From positions 4,588,001 to 4,652,000 of the forward strand of contig NZ_CP139148.1 of NCBI RefSeq assembly GCF_034058155.1: a stretch of DNA of 64,000 nucleotides, written 5' to 3'. Below the pieces are notes generated by a model. It saw only the letters and a program-made list of their open reading frames with translations. It ran no database searches and had not been told where the DNA came from. The position numbers and the translations under genes are program-made. This stretch comes from Flavobacterium sp. KACC 22761. GTDB taxonomy: Bacteria; Bacteroidota; Bacteroidia; Flavobacteriales; Flavobacteriaceae. Shown in pieces: positions 56,001 through 63,571 of this stretch; the first letter of the stretch is position 1, and the number at the start of each line of letters is the position of its first letter.

Positions 56001-56211
56001 CTTGCCCAGTATTAGCGCTAATAGAATATTTTCCGTCAAAATCAGTGCTAGTTCCCTGCTTTGTTCCTTTAATAAGTACATTTGCTCCTGGAATAGGCAG
56101 TCCGGCCGCATCAGTGATTGTACCTTTAACCACTTTGTTTTGCGCATAACCTGTTGTCTGCAGTAATGCAAGCAAGGCCAAAATAAGCAAAAGACTAAGT
56201 CTATTTTTCAT
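53056..56211 (-). CDS. SusC-like TonB-dependent outer-membrane transporter (pair 2)
   Basis: 1051 aa. Signal peptide (to TGYAQ), regulatory N-domain GTITDAAGLPIPGANVLIKG, NEIVVVGYGTAKKSDVTGS, plug with IRGNRSLTASNDPLYVVDGV and ATAIYGSRGANGVIIVTT, and a barrel ending YVMGIEVGF. Same architecture as pair 1. The 37 bp spanning its start codon (56204-56240) are identical to those of pair 1 (50454-50490). Its promoter, with the CAGGA operator and TAAATTTG, mirrors pair 1 exactly in spacing. It is divergent from GH106. Confidence 0.97.
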   Translation of the reverse strand: MKNRLSLLLILALLALLQTTGYAQNKVVKGTITDAAGLPIPGANVLIKGTKQGTSTDFDGKYSISANTGQVLVFSSTGSKTVERTVSTSSEINVKLVEEVSQLNEIVVVGYGTAKKSDVTGSVSTISAEKLMNRPVASATEALQGKIAGVDVTTNERPGSVGTVRIRGNRSLTASNDPLYVVDGVPLMSASAIETLNPRDIESMDILKDASATAIYGSRGANGVIIVTTKQGKSGRFTLNYTGTVTTSEIVDRSPSMSAEDFITYRRWAAYNLDPTKYANPATPTLANDKLIFDSALDGQTSRDNVLKGWASGTWDASKVTNTDWTKYVTQGGVSTEHVISASGGSEKVNTYGSVGYLDNQGTQKGQWYKRYTAKLTSNITPVDWFKMTASFNVSWSEQDYGMSTLSARSGTAPDAIYGAAKQIYNIAVPYDANGNLIINPGGESGVYTIMDEWNKSTQQSQTMRVLGNFSANLDFGKMTKSLEGLTYKLNFGPDFRSWREGVYIDGTSSLKVNSNGSAGTNFARLSNRRDFSWTVDNIINYDRTFAAKHKVGMTLLQTASSWNIENSQMSANNIPKPSFLWNAMGSVDATNAANNARMSSGLTERAISSYMARANYGYDNRYLLTVSGRWDGVTQLSEGHKWDFFPSAALAWRINNEEFLKNVDWIKNLKLRLGFGTSGNSSVDPYGTLGNISQIFLPFNGQSNAIGFTTNEPYYTANQTGMPNKNLGWEKTTQYNLGLDFSFLNNRISGVIDAYKSDTKDLLLRVDIPPVSGYPYIVSNIGETKNHGVEVTLNLIPIQTGTGFTWETNLNAAFQKDEIVSLANGAQDMVSNSWFIGQSIAVRYGYDNDGLWQNTPEDLAEMAKWNANGYKFTPGNVRPKDQNGDYKMDATDRVVVGNSNPRWTGGWNNSFTYKGFDLGINIIGRTGYTASLGGEALTAHANQRETDYWTPDNPDAEFQKPILGQATSGSADPFSGLLGFQKASFVKIRNISLGYNLSKDVANKIGLANMKFYVQAVNPGSIYQSLKWYDFDTERTYFNRSYVMGIEVGF

Positions 56212-56244
56212 AAAAGTTAAATTTGGTTAATTAATTAGTTTATC

Positions 56245-56289
56245 CAAATTTATCCAGAACGGTATGGCACAGCATCCTGTAGTATCCTG
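56245..56289 (-). promoter_or_regulatory. Direct-repeat operator and -7 box of susC pair 2
   Basis: On the minus strand CAGGATACTACAGGATGC (56272-56289) with both half-sites intact, then TAAATTTG (56245-56252) 20 bp from the operator end and 33 bp before the start codon, the same geometry as pair 1. Confidence 0.75.
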
Positions 56290-56514
56290 TTAACTTTCAG
56301 GTTTTTATAACATTTTTTAAAATTTATTTAACTTTAAAAAGTTTCAACTCCTTGATTTACAAGGGCGAATAAGTGTGGAATCCACAAATATTATATCAAA
56401 AATTTTATTGAAATATTTTTTTGTAATTCATAGTAATTCGAATACAAAAATGCGAATTGAGAAAAAAATACCACAAATTATTACTCATTTGATTTTTAAT
56501 AAAAAGACATAAAA

Positions 56515-56559
56515 CAGGACGCTACAGGATAGCAAATTGAGTTTCTAAATATACTTTTA
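56515..56559 (+). promoter_or_regulatory. Direct-repeat operator and -7 box of the GH106 unit
   Basis: On the plus strand CAGGACGCTACAGGATAG (56515-56532), then TACTTTTA (56552-56559; 7 of 8 of TAnnTTTG) 20 bp from the operator end. The GH106 start is 100 bp downstream, leaving a ~90-nt leader. With the pair 2 site it makes a divergent control region. Confidence 0.75.
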
Positions 56560-56659
56560 CCTTATTGCAACTATTAAAAAAATTACTATTGCATGATTCT
56601 ATACTTATATGAAGTAAGTAAATTAGTAACCGCTACATAAAACTATTGAACCTTAATCA

Positions 56660-59458
56660 ATGAAAATAACCAAATCAAATTTCCTTATTATATTATCCGT
56701 TTGTTGGATTATTACTACTACAGCTCAGGAAAAAAATTCACCTTGGCCAAAATCAACTAATACAAATCAGCCTTGGGCACGCTGGTGGTGGATGGGAAGC
56801 GCGGTTGACAAACCCAACTTAAAGAGAAGCCTAATCGATTTTCATAATGTGGGAATTGGTGGTGTAGAAATTACTCCTATATATGGTGTAAAAGGTGAAG
56901 AAGCTAATTTAATCGATTATCTTTCTCCAAAATGGATGCAAATGTTGGATTATACCATTCATGTAGCAGACAGTCTTCACATGCAGGTCGATATGGTTTT
57001 AGGGACAGGTTGGCCTTACGGCGGATCACATGTTACAGTGGCTAATGCGGCAACAAAACTAATTATTGAAAAATATCCACTGAAAAAAGACGAAACATTT
57101 GACCGAAATATTTCGCTTGAAAACAAAAAAGAAAAAAATCCAGCCGAACTATTATATGTAGTCGCTTATGGAAAAGACGGCTCATACATCAATTTGACAG
57201 ATCAGCTTCAAAAGAATCAGACTAAAGCAAACGATAAAGGCATCGATGGAACTTCTGTCGCAATTCCGAATCAAACCGAGCCAAACAAATTAAAATGGAA
57301 AGCAAAAAAAACAGATTATATGCTATATGCTGTATTTAGTGGAAAAACTGGACAACAAGTAAAACGAGCTGCGCCGGGCGGAAGCGGTTTTACCTTAGAT
57401 CACTATTCCCAAGATGCTTTTAATGCTTATGTTGTTCCATTTAACAATGCATTTAAAGGCCGTGAAGGAAAAATTAGAGCCATTTTTAATGATAGTTACG
57501 AAGTTTACGGAACTGATTTTACGCCTAAATTTTTCGAAGAATTCCAGAAATTAAGAGGTTACGACTTAAAAAAACAATTGCCAATACTATTAAATGAAAC
57601 TGATGGTGAAATTGGAAACCGCATCAGAAGTGATTATCGCCAGACAATTGGTGATTTATTATTGAATAAATTCGACAAACCTTGGACCGAATGGGCACAT
57701 TCAAAAAGTTTTAAAACAAAACTTCAAGCGCATGGATCACCAGGAAATTTAATTGATTTATATGCTGCTGCAGATATTCCTGAATGCGAAACTTTTGGTT
57801 CTATGCCATTTGATATTCCAGGATTCAGAAGAGAAAAAGAAGATATTCGCGAAGGCGATGCCGATCCGGTAATGTTAAAATTTTCATCATCAGCGGCACA
57901 TATTTCTGGGAAAAATCTGGTTTCGTCTGAAACTTTTACTTGGCTTAGAGAACATTTCAAAGCAGCTTTATCACAATGCAAACCAGAAGCTGAAGATTTG
58001 ATGCTGAGCGGTATCAATCATATTTTTCTTCATGGTTCTACTTATTCGCCAGACAGAGCGTCTTGGCCGGGTTGGCAATTTTATGCTTCAGTAAATTTTA
58101 ACGCCAATAATAGTATTTGGGAAGATGCTCCTTCTCTATTCTCTTATATTTCAAACTGTCAGTCACTATTGCAACAGGGAAAACCTGACAATGAACTTTT
58201 GCTTTATTGGCCAATTTTTGATACTTGGGATAAATACCAAAAAGGAACTTTGTTTTTTGAATTCAAAATACACTCGCTTCAAGAATGGCTTCATCCAACA
58301 ACTTTTTACAGCTCAACTAAAAACTTAATGAATAAAGGTTATGGTGTGGATTTCATTTCAGACAATTTTATTGCTGAAGCCAAAGTTGTAGATGGAAAAA
58401 TCAATCTTAACGGAACAACTTTCAAAGCATTAGTAATTCCACCAGTGAAAAAAATGCCACTTGCGACTTTACAAAAGCTGATTGAGTTGAAAAAAGCAGG
58501 TGCAAATATAATTTTCGAAAGTCTTCCAGAATCTATTCCTGGCTTTAACGATTACGAAAAGCAAGAGCGAGAACTGCAAAATATTTTAACTGCCAATGCT
58601 GATTTGGTTAAACCGACTTCGGATATTTTCAAAACTTTAGAAAATACTCAAATTTATCCTGAAACACTGGTAAATTCAGGTTTAAAATTCATCCGAAGAA
58701 ATATTGATGGAGAAAAAATATATTATCTCGTAAATCATACTCCTAAAACAATTGATGAATTTATTCCGATAGAAATTGGAAATAAAGAAGTTGTGATTTT
58801 AAATCCATTGACTAAAGAATTTGGAAATGCAATTGTAAAAAAAGAAGCCAATAGAACATTGGTCAAAATTAAAATTGCTCCGGGAGAATCTTATTTTCTA
58901 AAAACAGAAAATACAGCTTCACAAAAAAAATGGAATTATTACGAGCCAACTGCTGAAGTAATTCCGCTAAAAGGAAACTGGAAAATTAATTTTGACAAAG
59001 GGGGACCGCAATTGCCTCCGAGTGCAATAATTTCAACGTTAGAGTCTTGGACAAAATTAAGTCCAGAAGCCGAAGCATTTTCGGGATCAGCAACTTATAC
59101 TTTGCAATTTGACAATCCGAATGCTAAAATTGAAAATTGGAGTTTAGACTTGGGAGATGTCCGCGAAAGCGCAAAAGTTTGGCTAAATGATAAATTTATC
59201 GGTACAGTATGGTCTGTCCCCTATCAATTAAATATCGGAAAATTAAAATCCGGAAAAAATATCTTAAAAATTCAGGTTACTAATCTTTCAGCAAACCGAA
59301 TCCGAAACAAAGAATTAAAAGGCGAAGAATGGAAGATTTTTTATGAAATCAACATGGTTGATAAAGATTATAAAAAATTTGACGCTACAAAATGGGCTCC
59401 AATGCCGTCAGGACTTTTAGGGCCAATTACTATTACACCATTAAAACAGCAAAACTAA
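56660..59458 (+). CDS. GH106 alpha-L-rhamnosidase
   Basis: 932 aa with a signal peptide (to TTTAQ). Family GH106: WARWWWMGSAVDKPNLKRSL, GVGGVEITPIYG-type (VGIGGVEITPIYGVKG), DMVLGTGWPYGGSHVT, FNDSYEVYGTDFTPKFFEEF, and a central SSETFTWLREHF region; the C-terminal third is a GH2-like beta domain (WSLDLGDVRESAKVWLND, GTVWSVPYQLNIG). It releases L-rhamnose from RG-I-type oligosaccharides, and these residues feed the rha pathway. First gene of the plus-strand unit; 22 bp to the following GH105. Confidence 0.95.
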   Translation: MKITKSNFLIILSVCWIITTTAQEKNSPWPKSTNTNQPWARWWWMGSAVDKPNLKRSLIDFHNVGIGGVEITPIYGVKGEEANLIDYLSPKWMQMLDYTIHVADSLHMQVDMVLGTGWPYGGSHVTVANAATKLIIEKYPLKKDETFDRNISLENKKEKNPAELLYVVAYGKDGSYINLTDQLQKNQTKANDKGIDGTSVAIPNQTEPNKLKWKAKKTDYMLYAVFSGKTGQQVKRAAPGGSGFTLDHYSQDAFNAYVVPFNNAFKGREGKIRAIFNDSYEVYGTDFTPKFFEEFQKLRGYDLKKQLPILLNETDGEIGNRIRSDYRQTIGDLLLNKFDKPWTEWAHSKSFKTKLQAHGSPGNLIDLYAAADIPECETFGSMPFDIPGFRREKEDIREGDADPVMLKFSSSAAHISGKNLVSSETFTWLREHFKAALSQCKPEAEDLMLSGINHIFLHGSTYSPDRASWPGWQFYASVNFNANNSIWEDAPSLFSYISNCQSLLQQGKPDNELLLYWPIFDTWDKYQKGTLFFEFKIHSLQEWLHPTTFYSSTKNLMNKGYGVDFISDNFIAEAKVVDGKINLNGTTFKALVIPPVKKMPLATLQKLIELKKAGANIIFESLPESIPGFNDYEKQERELQNILTANADLVKPTSDIFKTLENTQIYPETLVNSGLKFIRRNIDGEKIYYLVNHTPKTIDEFIPIEIGNKEVVILNPLTKEFGNAIVKKEANRTLVKIKIAPGESYFLKTENTASQKKWNYYEPTAEVIPLKGNWKINFDKGGPQLPPSAIISTLESWTKLSPEAEAFSGSATYTLQFDNPNAKIENWSLDLGDVRESAKVWLNDKFIGTVWSVPYQLNIGKLKSGKNILKIQVTNLSANRIRNKELKGEEWKIFYEINMVDKDYKKFDATKWAPMPSGLLGPITITPLKQQN

Positions 59459-59480
59459 CTATTAACTAAGAATACAAAAA

Positions 59481-60605
59481 ATGAAAAAATTATCTCTATT
59501 CTTCTCAATATGCTTTTTGTACACCTGTACAATAAGCGCGCAACAGCCATTTGATAAAAAATTAGTCTTGAAACAAATGATTTTGGCCAATGATTATTTC
59601 ATGCAAAAATGGCCAGAAACAGGAAAAACAATTATCACAAATAAAGAACGTCCGAGCAACATTTGGACAAGAGGTGTTTATTATGAAGGATTAATGGCAT
59701 TACACGAAATTTTTCCAAAAGAGGCTTATTATGATTATGCCTATTCATGGTCGGAATTTCACAAATGGGGATTCAACGGAGGCAATACCACGCGCAATGC
59801 CGATAATTACTGCGCTGCTCAAACTTATATTGATTTATACAATTTAGAGCCCGATGCAAAAAAACTAAAAAACACAAAAGCAAATATCAATATGCTTTTG
59901 AATACGCCTCAATTAGACGATTGGTCTTGGATTGATGCTATTCAAATGGGAATGCCTGTTTTTGCAAAAATGGGAGTTTTGGAAAAAGACAATCGCTATT
60001 TCGAAAAAATGTATGAAATGTACATGTACTCAAGAAATAAACACGGCGATAACGGACTTTTCAACGCAAAAGAAGGTTTGTGGTGGCGTGATGCTGATTT
60101 CGATCCGCCTTACAAAGAACCAAATGGAAAAAATTGCTACTGGAGCCGTGGAAATGGTTGGGTTATTGGAGCTTTAGCAAAAGTACTTACGATTATTCCG
60201 GAAAACGCACCACACAGAGAGCAATACGTAAAAGATTTAAAAGCTATGGCTGCAGCTTTAGTTCCAATACAGAGAGCTGACGGATTCTGGAATGTGAGTT
60301 TGCATGATCCAACGAATTTTGGTGAAAAAGAAACTTCTGGAACAGCTTTATTTATTTATGGAATAGCATACGGAATCAACAGCGGTATTTTGAAAAAAGA
60401 AACCTATTTGCCAGTTGTTCAAAAAGCTTGGGATGCAATCATCAAAGAAAGTTTGCATACTAATGGTGCATTAGGCTTTTTACAATCAACAGGAAAAGAA
60501 CCAAAAGATGGCCAACCACTTTCATACGATAAATTTCCTGATTTTGAAGATTATGGTTTAGGTTGCTTTTTATTAGCAGGTTCAGAAATCTATAAAATGA
60601 AATAA
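59481..60605 (+). CDS. GH105 unsaturated rhamnogalacturonyl hydrolase (second copy)
   Basis: 374 aa with a signal peptide (to TISAQ), close to the usual YteR length. (alpha/alpha)6-barrel motifs: WTRGVYYEGLMALHEIFP, DDWSWIDAIQMGMPVFAKMG (catalytic Asp about 151), NCYWSRGNGWVIGALAKVL, DGFWNVSLHDPTNFGEKETS and a terminal FEDYGLGCFLLAGSE. It removes unsaturated galacturonate from lyase products. Its stop overlaps the ATG of the next GH2 by one base (TAATG), so the two are translationally coupled. Confidence 0.94.
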   Translation: MKKLSLFFSICFLYTCTISAQQPFDKKLVLKQMILANDYFMQKWPETGKTIITNKERPSNIWTRGVYYEGLMALHEIFPKEAYYDYAYSWSEFHKWGFNGGNTTRNADNYCAAQTYIDLYNLEPDAKKLKNTKANINMLLNTPQLDDWSWIDAIQMGMPVFAKMGVLEKDNRYFEKMYEMYMYSRNKHGDNGLFNAKEGLWWRDADFDPPYKEPNGKNCYWSRGNGWVIGALAKVLTIIPENAPHREQYVKDLKAMAAALVPIQRADGFWNVSLHDPTNFGEKETSGTALFIYGIAYGINSGILKKETYLPVVQKAWDAIIKESLHTNGALGFLQSTGKEPKDGQPLSYDKFPDFEDYGLGCFLLAGSEIYKMK

Positions 60606-63571
60606 TGAAAAAAACGCTCTTATTTCTTGTTTTAATTCTATTTAAAACCACGATATTTTCTCAGGAATTTAAGAGAGAAAAATACAACTTCAATTCAGAC
60701 TGGAAACTAAAAACAGGAGACTCTAAAAATGCAGAGTCTCTTGGTTTTAATGATAATTCGTGGAAAAAAGTCACACTTCCGCACGCTTACAATCAAGAAG
60801 AAGCATTTGAAAAAGATATTGAACACCTTACAACCGGAATTGTCTGGTATCGAAAAAAGTTTAAACTTCCGAAAGGAATTAAAGACCAAAAAATCTTCCT
60901 AGAATTTGAAGGAATCCGACAAGCTGGAATAATTTATGTCAACGGTCAAAAAGTTGGAATACATGAAAACGGCGTAATGGCTTTTGGTTTTGATATTTCA
61001 AATTTAATTAAACCTTTTCCACAGGAAAATATTATCGCACTACGAATTGACAACGACTGGAAATACAAAGAACAGTTAACTGGCGCTCCGTATCAATGGA
61101 ATAACATTAATTTTAATGCAAATTATGGAGGTATCCCAAAAAATGTTTTTCTTCATATAACCAGCAAATTATATCAGACACTTCCACTCTATTCCAATCT
61201 AAAAACAACAGGAGTTTACATTTATCCTTCTAAAATTAATATTCAAGAAGAAAGCGCTGTAATTAATGCTGAAACCGAAATTCGAAATGAATTTGATTCT
61301 ACAAAAACAGTTGAATATGATGTAATTGTAGAAGATTTGGATGGCAAAAAAATTGCTTCTTTTTCTGGCGAGAAAACAACAATTGCTCCGAATGAAACTA
61401 AAAACTTAAAAGCAAATTCTCTACTAAAAAATCTTCATTTTTGGAGTTGGGGATACGGTTACTTATATACTGTAAAAACCATTCTAAAAGTTGATGGAAA
61501 AATTATTGACGACGTTTCAACCAAAACTGGTTTTAGAAAAACAGCTTTCGCCGAAGGGCAATTTTGGCTGAATGACAGAGTTTTGCAAGTAAAAGGTTAT
61601 GCACAAAGAACCAGCAATGAATGGCCAGCGATCGGAATGTCAGTTCCAGCCTGGCTTAGTGATTTCAGCAATAGATTAATTGTTGAAGGCAATGGAAATT
61701 TGGTTCGTTGGATGCATGTCACGCCTTGGAAACAAGATATTGAATCTTGCGATCGAGTTGGTTTATTACAAGCCATGCCAGCCGGTGACGCCGAAAAAGA
61801 TGCGCAAGGCGATACTTGGAAACAACGTGTAAACCTGATGCGTGATGCTATTATTTACAACAGAAACAATCCGAGTATTATTTTTTATGAAAGCGGCAAC
61901 GAATCAATCAGCGAAGCGCACATGCACGAAATGAAAAGCCTGAGAGATACTTACGATCCTTTTGGCGGACGCGCAATTGGTTCCCGTGAAATGCTGGAAA
62001 GTCAAGAAGCCGAATATGGTGGCGAAATGCTCTACATAAACAAAAGTGCCCGAAAACCATTATGGGCAACCGAATATTCAAGAGATGAAGGAATGCGAAA
62101 ATATTGGGATGAGTTTTCACCTCCATTTCATAAAGAAGGCGACGGTCCTTTGTATCGCGGAAATCCAGCTTCAGATTATAATCATAACCAAGATCGACAT
62201 GCAATTGAAAATGTAGTCCGTTGGTACGATTATTACAGGGAAAGACCCGGAACAGGAAAACGAGTAAATTCTGGTGGTGTAAATATTATTTTTTCCGATT
62301 CGAATACACATCATCGAGGTGAATCAAATTATAGAACAAGTGGCGAAGTCGATGCAATGCGAATTCCGAAAGACGGTTATTGGGCACATCAAGTAATGTG
62401 GGACGGCTGGGTTGATGTTGAAAAACACCGCACACATATTATGGGACATTGGAATTATGCCAATAATGTTGTCAAGAATATTTATGTCGTTTCTACAACT
62501 TCAAAAGTCGAACTTTTTGTCAACGGAATTTCGCAAGGTTTTGGAAAACGAAGTAGTGAATTTTTATTCACTTTTGAGAATATTACATGGAAATCTGGTA
62601 CAATAAAAGCAATTGGTTACAATGAAAACGGAACTGTTTTAAGTCAAGACGAAAAAACAACTGCGGGAGAACCATCTCAAATCAAGTTAAAATTAATCAC
62701 ACAGCCAAAAGGACTACATGCTGATGGTGCTGATACAGCTTTAATTGAAGTTGAAGTAATCGATAAAGATGGAAATCGTTGCCCAGTGAGCAATAATATT
62801 ATTTCGTTTGCTTTAAATGGTCCTGCAACTTGGTTGGGTGGAATTGCTCAAGGTCCTAAGAATTATATTCTTTCAAAAGAGATTCCGGTTGAAAATGGTG
62901 TTAATAGAGTTATGATTCAATCTTTGGCGAAAGTCGGAAAAATAACAATTTCAGCTCAATCTAAAGGATTAAAACCTGCCGAATTATCTTTTGAAACTAC
63001 AGCTGTAACTACTGAAAATGGTCTTTCAAAAGAATTGCCTGGAAAAAATCTGCCTTCCAATTTAGAACGCGGATCAACTCCAAAATCGCCTTCATATACA
63101 CAGAAACGAATTCCAGTAAATATCTTAAATGCTGTTTCGCCTTCAAACAATAATGAAACTTACAAAAGTTACGACGACAACGAATTAACCGAATGGAGAA
63201 ATGATGGAAACATTGCTACAGGATCGATAGCTTACACACTTTCAAAACCATCAATTGTTAATGAAGCTGTTATAAAATTTACTGGCTGGCGAACTAAAAT
63301 TTATCCAATCAGAATTTTAGCTGACGGAAAAGAAGTTTTTAAAGGAAATACAACACAAAGTTTAGGTTATATCACTATTCCGCTTGAGCCTATTTTGGCA
63401 GAAAAAATTACAATTGAATTGATTAGTGCCAATACAGAAAAAGATGGATTTTCAAAAATTATTGAAGTAGATCCAACAAAAGAATTAGATTTATATAAAG
63501 ATAAAACATCGGTCGATGCAACCGGTCAATTACGTATTGTTGAAATAGAATTTTATGAAAAAATCAAATAA
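60605..63571 (+). CDS. GH2 family beta-galactosidase-like enzyme with C-terminal extra domains
   Basis: 988 aa with a signal peptide (to TIFSQ). GH2 order: sugar-binding domain (WKKVTLPHAYNQEEAF, TTGIVWYRKKFKLPKG), Ig-like domain, TIM barrel with RLIVEGNGNLVRWMHVTPW, acid/base Glu in FYESGNESISEAH (about 431) and nucleophile Glu in LWATEYSRDEG (about 488), then Ig-like/DUF4982-type domains (about 620-800) and a discoidin-like end (about 850-980, ITIPLEPILAEKITIELISA). The FYESGNE acid/base loop differs from the WDNGNE of the other GH2 here, so the two probably have different substrates. Ends overlapping the next gene by 17 bp. Confidence 0.9.
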   Translation: MKKTLLFLVLILFKTTIFSQEFKREKYNFNSDWKLKTGDSKNAESLGFNDNSWKKVTLPHAYNQEEAFEKDIEHLTTGIVWYRKKFKLPKGIKDQKIFLEFEGIRQAGIIYVNGQKVGIHENGVMAFGFDISNLIKPFPQENIIALRIDNDWKYKEQLTGAPYQWNNINFNANYGGIPKNVFLHITSKLYQTLPLYSNLKTTGVYIYPSKINIQEESAVINAETEIRNEFDSTKTVEYDVIVEDLDGKKIASFSGEKTTIAPNETKNLKANSLLKNLHFWSWGYGYLYTVKTILKVDGKIIDDVSTKTGFRKTAFAEGQFWLNDRVLQVKGYAQRTSNEWPAIGMSVPAWLSDFSNRLIVEGNGNLVRWMHVTPWKQDIESCDRVGLLQAMPAGDAEKDAQGDTWKQRVNLMRDAIIYNRNNPSIIFYESGNESISEAHMHEMKSLRDTYDPFGGRAIGSREMLESQEAEYGGEMLYINKSARKPLWATEYSRDEGMRKYWDEFSPPFHKEGDGPLYRGNPASDYNHNQDRHAIENVVRWYDYYRERPGTGKRVNSGGVNIIFSDSNTHHRGESNYRTSGEVDAMRIPKDGYWAHQVMWDGWVDVEKHRTHIMGHWNYANNVVKNIYVVSTTSKVELFVNGISQGFGKRSSEFLFTFENITWKSGTIKAIGYNENGTVLSQDEKTTAGEPSQIKLKLITQPKGLHADGADTALIEVEVIDKDGNRCPVSNNIISFALNGPATWLGGIAQGPKNYILSKEIPVENGVNRVMIQSLAKVGKITISAQSKGLKPAELSFETTAVTTENGLSKELPGKNLPSNLERGSTPKSPSYTQKRIPVNILNAVSPSNNNETYKSYDDNELTEWRNDGNIATGSIAYTLSKPSIVNEAVIKFTGWRTKIYPIRILADGKEVFKGNTTQSLGYITIPLEPILAEKITIELISANTEKDGFSKIIEVDPTKELDLYKDKTSVDATGQLRIVEIEFYEKIK

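Noticed and set aside
27028..56532. Reading the CAGGA sites as palindromic (LacI/GntR-type) operators
   Set aside because: Complementary arms around CAGGA are clear in only three sites (27032-27048, 50521 region, 56515 region), whereas the 10-bp direct repeat holds in seven of eight.
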